DNA from: UBA2219 sp964612075
GTDB taxonomy: Bacteria; Desulfobacterota; Deferrimicrobia; Deferrimicrobiales; Deferrimicrobiaceae
NCBI GenBank assembly: GCA_964612075.1
Contig: CAZTFC010000001.1
Span: forward strand, 38,489 to 102,488
DNA: 64,000 nucleotides
Reading direction: 5' to 3'
Under the pieces are notes generated by a model that searched no databases, had not been told where the DNA came from, and saw only the letters and a list, made by a program, of their open reading frames with translations. The position numbers and the translations under genes were made by a program. Below are positions 1 through 7,836 of this stretch, one piece after another; the first letter of the stretch is position 1; each line of letters opens with the position of its first letter.

Positions 1-249
1 GAGCAGGAGGCGTCCTACCGGGAAGCGGTCCTTCCGGCCGCCGTGGAAGCGCGCGTCTCGGTCGAGGCCGGCTCCACGTTCGGCTGGGAACGGTACGTCG
101 GGCTCCGCGGGGCGTCCGTGGGGATCGACCGTTTCGGGGCGTCCGCCCCGGCGGAGCGGGTCTTCCGCGAGCTGGGGATCACGCCGGAAAGCGTGCGCGA
201 CCGGGCGAAGTCCGTCCTGGCCGCGATGAAGGGAGGTGCGGGGAGATGA
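1..249 (+). CDS. tkt: Transketolase, C-terminal end (5' truncated by window)
   Basis: Only the last 82 codons are present, reading in frame from base 1. The segment has the end-of-transketolase pattern: a run on the beta subdomain with EAGSTFGWERYVG, then a G-x-D-x-FG-x-SAPAERVF stretch, which is the typical sugar-phosphate-side C-terminal domain. Transketolase moves two-carbon units between sugar phosphates in the non-oxidative pentose phosphate pathway, in the cytoplasm. The stop codon overlaps the ATG of the next gene, transaldolase, by four bases (ATGA at 246-249), so the two pentose-phosphate enzymes are translationally coupled. The catalytic thiamine-binding part lies outside the window and cannot be judged. 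Confidence 0.9.
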   Translation, partial: EQEASYREAVLPAAVEARVSVEAGSTFGWERYVGLRGASVGIDRFGASAPAERVFRELGITPESVRDRAKSVLAAMKGGAGR

Positions 250-1382
250 AGAAAAATCCGCTGGTCGCGTTGCGGGAGGCGGGGCAGAGCCCCTGGCTCG
301 ATTACATCCACCGCGGGCTGATCGTTTCCGGGGAGCTGGCCCGGATGATCCGGGAGGACGGCATTTCGGGCGTGACCTCCAACCCGACCATCTTCGAGAA
401 GGCGGTGTCCTCGGGGACCGACTACGACGCCCAGGTCGCGGAGCTGGCCCGGGAGGGGGTGTCGGCCGAGACCGCGTACCAGAGGATCGTCGTCGACGAC
501 ATCCGCGCCGCCGCGGACGTGCTTCGCCCCGTGTACGACGCCTCGAAGGGCGAAGACGGGTACGTGTCGCTGGAGGTGGAGCCCGACCTGGCGTACGAGA
601 CGAAGGCGACGTCCGACCGCGCGCGCGAGCTGTTCCGGCTCGTCGGGCGCCCCAACGTGATGATCAAGATCCCCGCCACGCGCGAGGGGCTGCCCGCGGT
701 GGAGGAGGCGGTCGCCTCCGGCGTCCCGGTGAACGTGACGCTGATCTTCTCCGTGAAGCGGTACGGCGAGGTCGCCGAAGCGTATCAGCGAGGGGTGGAG
801 CGGCTGCTGGCCGCGGGGGGCGATCCCCGGCAAGTGGCGTCCGTAGCGTCGTTCTTCGTTTCCCGGATCGATACGGCGGTGGATGCGCAGCTGCTCCCCG
901 TGGCGGAAACCTGGCCGGGGTCCCCGCGGGCCCGGACCGCGCTTTCGCTGGCGGGAAAAGTGGCGGTGGCCAGCGCGCAGGCCGCCTACGCGATGTTTCT
1001 GGAGATCGTCTCCGCGGAGCGCTGGATCGGGCTCGAGGCCAGGGGTGCCCGCCGGCAGCGGCCCCTGTGGGCCAGCACGGGGACGAAGAACCCGAAGTAT
1101 TCCGACGTAAAGTACGTGGAGGAGCTCGTCGGCCGGTACACGGTGAACACGATGCCGCCCCAGACGATGGACGCCTTCCGGGACCACGGGAAGGTGTCGG
1201 ACGCGTTGACGGGCTCTTATACCGCCGCGAAAGCCGTTCTCGACGACTACTCCCTGATGGAGACCGGCATCGAGGAGGTGTGCGCCCGCCTCGAGGCGGA
1301 AGGGGTGAAAAGCTTCCTCGATTCCTACCGGAAGCTGCTCGCGGCCATCCGGAAGAGACTGGAAGGCGCCGCGGGGATATAA
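246..1382 (+). CDS. tal: Transaldolase
   Basis: A 378-residue transaldolase of the longer form (about 370 residues) found in actinobacteria and cyanobacteria, not the short 220-residue or E. coli 317-residue types. It shows the early SNPTIFEKA motif around residue 46 and the MIKIPAT motif that carries the Schiff-base lysine, K141. The enzyme transfers a dihydroxyacetone unit between sedoheptulose-7-P and glyceraldehyde-3-P in the non-oxidative pentose phosphate pathway. The start overlaps the transketolase stop by 4 nt, giving a tkt-tal operon. A perfect TATAAT hexamer covers its stop codon and may belong to the promoter of the next gene. Confidence 0.95.
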   Translation: MKKNPLVALREAGQSPWLDYIHRGLIVSGELARMIREDGISGVTSNPTIFEKAVSSGTDYDAQVAELAREGVSAETAYQRIVVDDIRAAADVLRPVYDASKGEDGYVSLEVEPDLAYETKATSDRARELFRLVGRPNVMIKIPATREGLPAVEEAVASGVPVNVTLIFSVKRYGEVAEAYQRGVERLLAAGGDPRQVASVASFFVSRIDTAVDAQLLPVAETWPGSPRARTALSLAGKVAVASAQAAYAMFLEIVSAERWIGLEARGARRQRPLWASTGTKNPKYSDVKYVEELVGRYTVNTMPPQTMDAFRDHGKVSDALTGSYTAAKAVLDDYSLMETGIEEVCARLEAEGVKSFLDSYRKLLAAIRKRLEGAAGI

Positions 1383-1383
1383 T
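1378..1383 (+). promoter_or_regulatory. Possible -10 element (TATAAT) before hybrid kinase
   Basis: A perfect TATAAT hexamer overlaps the transaldolase stop codon, 44 nt before the kinase start. No convincing -35 box lies 16-18 nt upstream, so this is only a candidate promoter element. Confidence 0.3.
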
Positions 1384-1426
1384 CGGTAATCGACACGCTT
1401 TCAGGCGGCCACCCTTGGGCGACGCG

Positions 1427-3469
1427 ATGGTTTTCCCCGGAAACCACAAAAGGGACGAAGGTTTTTCAGCGCCGGAGGTGCCGCTTTCCCACGTGCCGCG
1501 GATCGCGCGGATCTGCGCGCTGGGGCTGGCTTTCGACGAGCTTTTCGGGGAGGTGTGCCGCGAGATCCGGTCCTTGAGCGGGGCCGACGAGTGCTTCCTC
1601 TACTTCCGCGGGGACGACGTGCGCGGGGACGCGTTCCGCCGGGGGGCATGCGCCGGCGCGGCCGAGGGGAGCCCGGACCCGTACCTTCCCGGGCTGCGCA
1701 TGGACCGTCTCCTCGAACGCATGCGGGGGGAGGGAACGATACGCGCCGACGACGTCGCACTCGCCCCCCCCGCGGACCCCTTGAAGGAGATCCTCGAAAG
1801 CCGGCCCGTCCGTTCCGCGCTCCTGGTCCCCTTGAAGTTCGGGACCGACATGCAGGGGTTCGTCGCGCTCCACGCCACGGGGGCGCCGAAGCGGTGGGAC
1901 AACGACGTCCTGCGGGCCCTGGACCTCGTGGCGGCGATCCTCGCCGCCGCGCTCGACCGGAAGCGGACGGAGGAGCGCCTCCGCGCCTCCGAGGCCCGTT
2001 ACCGCTTCATCACGGAGAACTCGCCGGACCTCATCTCCCTGCACGACGCCTCGGGACGCATCCTCTACGCGAACCCCGCCTCCCTTTCCCTGCTGGGGAT
2101 CCAGCCCGGGGCGATGGCGGGGACGCCCGTCGAGTCGTTCCTCCATCCCGAGGACGCGGGGAAGGTCGTGGCGGACACCCGGCGGGTCGCGGAGGGAGGG
2201 CGGGGGGTGGTCCTCTGTTTCCGGATGCGCCGCGCGGACGGCTCGTTCGTCGAGGTGGAATCCTCGGCGACGCCCGCCCTCGGGGAGACGGGGGAGGGGC
2301 TGCGGGTGCTCCGCGTGACGCGCGACGTCTCCGAGCGGGTGCGGACGGAGAGCATCCTGCGGGAGAACCACCGGCGCACGACGGTCGGCATGCTGGCGGG
2401 CGGCGTGGCCCACGAATTCAACAACCTCCTGGCGGGGATCCAGGGGGCCGTCGAGATGCTCTCCATGGTCGTCGTGGAGAACCCGAAGGCCAGGACGTAC
2501 CTCGACGTGATCCTGCGGATGGGGAACCGGGCGATCGAGCTCACCCACCAGCTCCTCGCGTACGCGCGCCAGGGGAAGTACGCCCCGGCGGTGATCCCGG
2601 TCAAGGAGATCGTGGGCGACGCGGTCTCCGCGCTGGGCGCCTCCCTCCCCGCAGGCGTCGAGATTTCCGTCGAGGTCGAGGAGGGGATCCCCCACGTTTT
2701 CGTCGACGCCCAGCAGATGCGCCAGGTCCTGATGGGACTGTGCCTGAACGGCGCGGAAGCGATGCCCGGGGGCGGCCGGATCTCCGTGCGGGCGCGCCGC
2801 GAGGCGGGGGGGAACCGCATCGTCATCGAGGTCTCCGACACCGGGCCGGGGATCGACGCGGAGACGATGCCGCGGATCTTCGAGCCGTTCTTCTCGACGA
2901 AGAGCGCGGGGCGGGGGATGGGGCTTGCGGCGATTCGCGGGATCGTCGAGAACCACGAGGGCGAGATCCGCGCCGAGTCGCGGCCGGGGGGAGGCGCGAC
3001 CTTCACGGTCGTGCTTCCGGTCAGCGCGGAGCGGCGCAAGTCGATACGCCAGCTCTCCGTCGGCGCCGCCCCCGGCACGGGGACGGTCCTGCTGGCCGAA
3101 GACGAGCAGGACGTGCGGTCCGTGGTGCGCGCCATGCTCGAGTCGCTCGGGTACTCCGTGGTTGAGGCGGGGGACGGGTGGGAAGCGGTGGAGCAGTTCC
3201 GGCAGCGTCAATCGGACATCGACCTCGTTCTGATGGACATGGTGATGCCCCGGCTGTCGGGAGAAGGTGCCCTGGACGAGATCCGGCGCATCGCGCCCGG
3301 CGTGCCCGCCGTCCTGATCAGCGGGTACGACCAGGGGGGACGGATCGACGGGATCGTCGAATCGGGGTTCGGCGGGTTCCTGAGGAAGCCTTTCCGGCGG
3401 CAGGACCTCGAGTCCAAGATCGGGGAAGTGCTCGGCTCCGCGGCCGCGCATCGCGGGGATCGCCCGTGA
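1427..3469 (+). CDS. Hybrid sensor histidine kinase (GAF-PAS-HisKA-HATPase-REC)
   Basis: A 680-residue soluble-looking hybrid kinase with no clear membrane segment. A GAF-like domain (about 30-165) is followed by a PAS domain (about 190-300) beginning YRFITENSPDLISLHDA. The HisKA H-box is GGVAHEFNNLLAG, with phospho-acceptor H329. The ATPase domain (about 430-540) has DTGPGID and GRGMGLA boxes. The C-terminal receiver domain (about 555-675) has its acidic pocket at EDE and phospho-acceptor D604 in LVLMDMVMP. There is no DNA-binding output, so a partner histidine phosphotransferase or regulator must exist elsewhere. ATG at 1427 is chosen because upstream sequence in this frame does not look coding; it lacks a strong Shine-Dalgarno site, and TTG 1415 is possible. 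Its stop overlaps the GTG of the TRAP lipoprotein gene (GTGA), which suggests a link to that transporter. Confidence 0.85.
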   Translation: MVFPGNHKRDEGFSAPEVPLSHVPRIARICALGLAFDELFGEVCREIRSLSGADECFLYFRGDDVRGDAFRRGACAGAAEGSPDPYLPGLRMDRLLERMRGEGTIRADDVALAPPADPLKEILESRPVRSALLVPLKFGTDMQGFVALHATGAPKRWDNDVLRALDLVAAILAAALDRKRTEERLRASEARYRFITENSPDLISLHDASGRILYANPASLSLLGIQPGAMAGTPVESFLHPEDAGKVVADTRRVAEGGRGVVLCFRMRRADGSFVEVESSATPALGETGEGLRVLRVTRDVSERVRTESILRENHRRTTVGMLAGGVAHEFNNLLAGIQGAVEMLSMVVVENPKARTYLDVILRMGNRAIELTHQLLAYARQGKYAPAVIPVKEIVGDAVSALGASLPAGVEISVEVEEGIPHVFVDAQQMRQVLMGLCLNGAEAMPGGGRISVRARREAGGNRIVIEVSDTGPGIDAETMPRIFEPFFSTKSAGRGMGLAAIRGIVENHEGEIRAESRPGGGATFTVVLPVSAERRKSIRQLSVGAAPGTGTVLLAEDEQDVRSVVRAMLESLGYSVVEAGDGWEAVEQFRQRQSDIDLVLMDMVMPRLSGEGALDEIRRIAPGVPAVLISGYDQGGRIDGIVESGFGGFLRKPFRRQDLESKIGEVLGSAAAHRGDRP

Positions 3470-4371
3470 CGCTGCGGTTGGCCCTTTCGCTGCTTCTCGC
3501 GGCGGCGATCGCATCCTCGTGCTCCCCCCGGAAATTCGTGGCGTCCCGGGCGGCGGACGCGCTGGCCTCGGGAGGGGACGCCTTCGCGCGCGACGACGAC
3601 CCCGAACTGGTGCGCGACGCGATCCCCTTCGCCCTGAAGGCGATGGAGTCGCTCCTCGCGGAGCGGCCGGAGCACAAGGGGCTCCTCGCGGCCCTCGCGA
3701 AGGGGTTCACCCAGTACGCGGTCGCGTTCGTCCTGCAGGACGCGCTGGAGGCGGGCGACCCGGCGGCGCGCGCCGAGGGCACGGACCGTGCGAGGCGGCT
3801 GCTGCTGCGCGCGAAGGGATACGGCCTCCGGGGCCTCTCGGCCGGCCGGCCCGGCTTCGAATCGAGGCTGGCCGCCGACCCGGCAGGCGCGGCGGCCCTC
3901 GCGGGGCCCGAAGACGTCCCCCTCCTTTACTGGACCGCCGCCGCGTGGAGCGTCGCCGTGGCCCATTCCCCGGACGACCCCGCGCTGCTGGCGGACCTGC
4001 CGCGGTGCGAGGCGCTCATGCGGCGGGCGCTTTCCCTCGAGGAGGGGTACGACTCCGGGGCGATCCACGAATATTTCGTCGCGTTCGAGGGGGGCCGCCC
4101 CGCGGCGATGGGCGGGTCGGCGGAGAAGGCCCGCCGGCATTTCGAGCGCGCGATGGAGCTTTCGGGGGGGAAGCGGGTCTCCCCCCTGGTGACGTACGCG
4201 GAAACGGTGTCGGTCCGTGCGCAGGACCGGAAAGGATTCCTCGGTCTTCTCGACCGGGCGCTGTCGTTCGACGCCCGCGGGACGGCGCCGGAACACCGGA
4301 TGGCGAACCTCGTCGCCCAGCGGCGCGCGCGCTGGCTGAAAGGAAGGGCGGATGACCTGTTCCTCGATTAG
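3466..4371 (+). CDS. TRAP transporter TatT-family lipoprotein (T component)
   Basis: A 301-residue predicted lipoprotein: a short signal segment runs into a lipobox ASSC with lipidated C19. The rest is alpha-helical repeat sequence, as in the TatT proteins (Treponema Tp0956 type), which form a trimeric helical scaffold that docks the TRAP binding protein in the periplasm. The gene lies directly before dctP-like and dctQM-like genes, as in TPAT transporters. The GTG start is chosen because it overlaps the kinase stop by 4 nt and gives the signal peptide immediately. The 3' end overlaps the binding-protein gene by 20 nt. Family assignment rests on length, lipobox, helical composition and context; few invariant motifs exist. 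Confidence 0.8.
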   Translation: MTLRLALSLLLAAAIASSCSPRKFVASRAADALASGGDAFARDDDPELVRDAIPFALKAMESLLAERPEHKGLLAALAKGFTQYAVAFVLQDALEAGDPAARAEGTDRARRLLLRAKGYGLRGLSAGRPGFESRLAADPAGAAALAGPEDVPLLYWTAAAWSVAVAHSPDDPALLADLPRCEALMRRALSLEEGYDSGAIHEYFVAFEGGRPAAMGGSAEKARRHFERAMELSGGKRVSPLVTYAETVSVRAQDRKGFLGLLDRALSFDARGTAPEHRMANLVAQRRARWLKGRADDLFLD

Positions 4372-5383
4372 GCGGTCGGTCCCCGCGGCGCTGCTCGCCG
4401 CGGTCCTGTGGGCGTCCTCGGCCGCCGCGGCGCCCACGGTGGTGAAGATGGCGACCCTCGCGCCGGAGGGCTCCTCCTGGTTCAAGGTGCTCCAGGAGAT
4501 GGGGGAGGAATGGAAGAAGGCCTCCGGCGGGACGGTCGCGCTGAAGATCTACCCGGGCGGCGTCGCCGGCGACGAGGACGCGATGATCCGGAAGATGCGC
4601 ATCGGCCAGATCCAGGCCGCCGCCATCACCGGCATGGGGCTGGCGTACCTCGACCGGTCGTTCTTCGCGCTGCACATCCCGATGATGTTCGCGTCGGACG
4701 AGGAGTTCGAGTACGTCCGCGACCGGTACGCCCCCGTCCTCGAGGCGCGGCTGGCGGAGAAGGGGTTCGTCGTCCTGAACTGGGGCGACGCCGGGTGGGT
4801 CCACTTCTTCACGAAATCCCCGGTGGTCACTCCGGCCGAGGCCAAGGCGCTGAAGCTCTTCCTGTCGTCCTCCGGGGGCGACCCGACCCTGCTGCAGCTC
4901 TACAAGGAAACGGGCTTCCACCCCGTCCCGCTTTCCGTGAACGACCTGCTTCCCGGCCTCCAGACGGGGATGGTGAACGGCTACAACGCCACCCCGCTGG
5001 TTTCCCTGGCGTTCCAGTGGTTCGGGCTGGCGCCCCACATGGCGGACCTGCGGTGGGCGCCGCTGACGGGGGCGACGGTGATCGAGAAGAAGGCCTGGGA
5101 GAAGATCCCGGCCGACCTGCGCGGGAAGCTCCTCGAGGCGTCCCGCGACGCGGGCAGGAAGCTCCACGTCGAGGTGCGCCGCCTGAACCAGGAGGCGATC
5201 GGGGTGATGGTGAAGAACGGGCTGAAGATCCACAAGGTGCCCCCCGACGTGCAGGCCCAGTGGCGCAGGATGGTCGAGGACATCCACCCGAAGGTCCGCG
5301 GCGGGATCATGCCGGCGGAGGCGTTCGACGCGGTGAAGAAGTACCGGGACGAGTACCGCGCCGGAAAGGGCGGGCCCAGGTAA
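4352..5383 (+). CDS. TRAP transporter solute-binding protein (DctP/TatP family)
   Basis: A 343-residue periplasmic binding protein with a cleavable signal peptide (LLAAVLWASSAAAA, about residues 12-27), followed by the DctP-fold opening VVKMATLAPEGSSWFKVL. The region LKIYPGGVAGDEDAMIRKMRIGQIQAA is the typical second lobe strand of TRAP binding proteins. Members capture carboxylates or other organic anions; the substrate cannot be read from the sequence. It lies between the T lipoprotein and the QM permease, so all four parts of a TatTPQM system are contiguous. Confidence 0.9.
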   Translation: MTCSSIRRSVPAALLAAVLWASSAAAAPTVVKMATLAPEGSSWFKVLQEMGEEWKKASGGTVALKIYPGGVAGDEDAMIRKMRIGQIQAAAITGMGLAYLDRSFFALHIPMMFASDEEFEYVRDRYAPVLEARLAEKGFVVLNWGDAGWVHFFTKSPVVTPAEAKALKLFLSSSGGDPTLLQLYKETGFHPVPLSVNDLLPGLQTGMVNGYNATPLVSLAFQWFGLAPHMADLRWAPLTGATVIEKKAWEKIPADLRGKLLEASRDAGRKLHVEVRRLNQEAIGVMVKNGLKIHKVPPDVQAQWRRMVEDIHPKVRGGIMPAEAFDAVKKYRDEYRAGKGGPR

Positions 5384-5385
5384 CC

Positions 5386-7218
5386 TTGACCGCGCTCCCT
5401 TCGTTTTCCCCCAAGGTGGACCGGCCTCCCGCGGTCCCGGCCGCCCGCTTCGAGAACGCGGTTTCGGTCGCCATCCTCGTCGGAATGGCGCTGCTGCCGA
5501 TCCTGGAGATCGTCGGGCGCCGCCTGTGGCGCACCGGCATCCCCGGGTCGCACGCGCTCGTCCAGCACGCGACCCTCTGGATCGGGTGCCTCGGCGGGGC
5601 GATCGCCGCGCGCGACGGCCGCCTCCTCTCGCTGGGGCACCTCGCCGACCGGTTCCCCGCGCCGTACAACGGGATCCTCAACGGCTTCTCCGCGGCGGTC
5701 TCCACGGCGCTCACGCTTGCGCTTTCGTGGTCCGGCTTTCAGCTCGTCCGGGCGGAGTGGGCCGACCGGCACGATGTGGTCCCGTTCCTCCCGCTGTGGG
5801 TCGCGGAGAGCGCGATCCCGGCGGGGTTCCTCCTCATCGCGTGGCGCATCGTCCGCAGGGTCTCCCCGGAATGGTACGGGCGCGCGGCTACGGCCGCCGC
5901 CGCGGCCGCCTTCGCCGCCTTCCTCGCGTCGGATCTCCTCCTCGCGCCGGGGCCGTTCGCCGCGGCGATCGCCCTGTTCTGCGCCGCCGTCGTCCTCGGG
6001 GCGCCGCTCTTCGTCGCGCTCGGCGGGCTGGCGGTGCTGCTCTTCCGCCACGCGGACGTCCCCCTGGCCGCGGTCTCCGCCGAGATCTACCGCCTCGTGA
6101 CCTCCCCGACCCTCCCCACGATCCCGCTCTTCGCCTTCGCGGGGTACATCCTCACGGTGGGGAACGTCTCCCGGCGGCTCGTCCGCTTCTTCCGGGCGAT
6201 CGTCGGCTGGATGCCCGGCGGGATCGCCGTCGTCACGGTCATCGTGTGCACCTTCTTCACGACCTTCACCGGCGCCTCCGGGGTCACGATCGTCGCGCTG
6301 GGCGGGATCCTGCTGCCGGCGCTCCTCGAGGAGCGATACCCGGAGCGGTTCTCCCTGGGGCTGCTCACCTCGTCCGGCTCCCTGGGGCTGCTTTTCCCCC
6401 CGTGCCTGCCGGTCATCCTGTACGGCGTCGTCGCGGGGATCGCCGTGGACAAGATGTTCCTCGGGGGGCTGCTTCCCGGCGTCTTCCTCACCCTGATCAT
6501 GGCGGCGTGGGCCGTCGCGTCGGGGGTCCGGGCGGGCGCGCAGCGGACGCGGTTCTCCTTCCGCGAGCTCGGGGCCGCGGCGTGGGAGGCGAAGTGGGAC
6601 CTCCTGCTTCCCGTGATCGTGCTGGCGGGGATCTTCGGCGGCTTCGCGACGACCGTCGAGGCGGCGTCGCTCACGGTGCTCTACGCCGCGCTGGTCGAGC
6701 TGCTCGTTCAGCGCGACGTCGCCCCGCGCCGGCTTCTCAAGGTCGCGGGGATGGAGACCATCCGCCTCGTCGGCGGGTTCCTCCTCCTGCTGGCGGCGGC
6801 CACCGGCCTTACCGGCTACATGGTGGACGCGGGCGTCCCGCAGGCGATCCTCGAATGGGTCCGGCAGGCGATCAGCTCGAAGGTCGCCTTCCTCCTCGCG
6901 CTCAACGCCTTCCTGCTGGCGATCGGCGGCTTCATGCACATCTTCTCCGCGATCGTGATCATCGTCCCGATCATCGCCCCGCTGGCCGCGGCCTACGGCA
7001 TCCACCCCGTGCACATGGGGATCATCTTCCTGGCGAACCTCGAGATCGGCTTCCTCATGCCGCCGGTCGGGATGAACCTGTTCATGTCCGCGTACCGGTT
7101 CGAGAAGCCGTTCGGGCAGGTGGTCCTCTCCGTCCTGCCGTTCCTGCTCCTGCTGCTGGCCGGCGTCCTCGTCATCACCTACGTCCCGGAGCTCACCACC
7201 GCGCTGCTGCCGGAATAG
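5386..7218 (+). CDS. TRAP transporter fused permease (DctQ-DctM)
   Basis: About 610 residues of almost continuous hydrophobic sequence. The first ~170 residues form the small DctQ-type domain (four membrane spans). From about 185 on comes the large DctM-type domain, with TFFTTFTGASGVTIVALGG and the LLTSSGSLGLLFPPCLPVILYG motif typical of DctM re-entrant loops. It couples sodium-driven uptake to the binding protein in the inner membrane. The start is uncertain: no ATG precedes the first span, so TTG at 5386, three bases after the binding-protein stop, is chosen; GTG 5416 and ATG 5485 are alternatives, the last cutting into the first helix. The frame stays open far upstream, but that part only shadows the binding-protein gene. 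Confidence 0.85.
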   Translation: MTALPSFSPKVDRPPAVPAARFENAVSVAILVGMALLPILEIVGRRLWRTGIPGSHALVQHATLWIGCLGGAIAARDGRLLSLGHLADRFPAPYNGILNGFSAAVSTALTLALSWSGFQLVRAEWADRHDVVPFLPLWVAESAIPAGFLLIAWRIVRRVSPEWYGRAATAAAAAAFAAFLASDLLLAPGPFAAAIALFCAAVVLGAPLFVALGGLAVLLFRHADVPLAAVSAEIYRLVTSPTLPTIPLFAFAGYILTVGNVSRRLVRFFRAIVGWMPGGIAVVTVIVCTFFTTFTGASGVTIVALGGILLPALLEERYPERFSLGLLTSSGSLGLLFPPCLPVILYGVVAGIAVDKMFLGGLLPGVFLTLIMAAWAVASGVRAGAQRTRFSFRELGAAAWEAKWDLLLPVIVLAGIFGGFATTVEAASLTVLYAALVELLVQRDVAPRRLLKVAGMETIRLVGGFLLLLAAATGLTGYMVDAGVPQAILEWVRQAISSKVAFLLALNAFLLAIGGFMHIFSAIVIIVPIIAPLAAAYGIHPVHMGIIFLANLEIGFLMPPVGMNLFMSAYRFEKPFGQVVLSVLPFLLLLLAGVLVITYVPELTTALLPE

Positions 7219-7223
7219 CATGG

Positions 7224-7229
7224 TATAGT
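7224..7229 (+). promoter_or_regulatory. Possible -10 element (TATAGT)
   Basis: A TATAGT hexamer sits just after the TRAP permease stop and 40 nt before the next start, in otherwise GC-rich sequence. No good -35 box was seen. Confidence 0.25.
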
Positions 7230-7268
7230 GTCTGTAACAATTCCCGGATATCCCCCAAGGAGACGAAG

Positions 7269-7829
7269 ATGCTGAACACAGGGGAGTGCATCCTCTATAG
7301 CGGAAGTGCCCCCGGCGCCGAGGCCGAATTCGGCGCCCAGGCGGAGGCCCACGGCATCGAGGAAGTCAACTACACGTACGAGGGCCGCGTGCCCGCCCGG
7401 ACCCGGGGGATCCGGGTTCTTTCCGGGGAGGAACTGGCGAAGGGGGACGTGAGCCTCACCTACGTCTCCCGGCTCCTGAACCGGTCCTACACCGACGCGC
7501 CGACGATCCGGAAGGTGCTCCAGACCATCTGGTACCAGGTCAATTCCGGCCAGGAGATGTACGTGGTCGGTTCGATCCTTCCCGACGGAACCGTCAAGGG
7601 AGGAACCGGATGGGGGGCGGAGTTCGCCAAGCTCTGCAACAAGCCGGTCTTCGTCTTCGACCAGGGGAAGAACGCCTGGTTCGCCTGGAAGGACGAGAAG
7701 TGGGTCCTCCCGGAAGGCGGGCAGGCGATCCGCATTGGGAACCCCCGCTTCACGGGGACGGGCACCCGCCTCCTCGAGGAAACCGGCCGGAAGGCGATCC
7801 GGGAGCTCTTCGCCCGCTCCTTTGCGTGA
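7269..7829 (+). CDS. Predicted SLOG/LOG-like Rossmann-fold protein
   Basis: A 186-residue cytoplasmic protein of unknown function. The second half resembles the SLOG superfamily (DprA/LOG-like nucleotide-binding Rossmann folds): a hydrophobic strand YVVGSI, then KGGTGWGAEFAKLCNKPVFVFDQ (about 115-140). There the GGTGW loop would contact a phosphate or ribose, and the VFVFDQ strand follows. This assignment is by motif resemblance only; no catalytic residues can be named. ATG 7269 follows a strong AGGAG site. The gene lies alone between the TRAP operon and typA, 7 nt before the latter, so it may be co-transcribed with typA. Confidence 0.7.
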   Translation: MLNTGECILYSGSAPGAEAEFGAQAEAHGIEEVNYTYEGRVPARTRGIRVLSGEELAKGDVSLTYVSRLLNRSYTDAPTIRKVLQTIWYQVNSGQEMYVVGSILPDGTVKGGTGWGAEFAKLCNKPVFVFDQGKNAWFAWKDEKWVLPEGGQAIRIGNPRFTGTGTRLLEETGRKAIRELFARSFA

Positions 7830-7836
7830 GAACGCC

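Noticed and set aside
4408..5385. N-terminal extension of the TRAP permease to 936 residues
   Set aside because: This part is the +1 shadow of the binding-protein gene; the hydrophobic DctQ region begins only after its stop.
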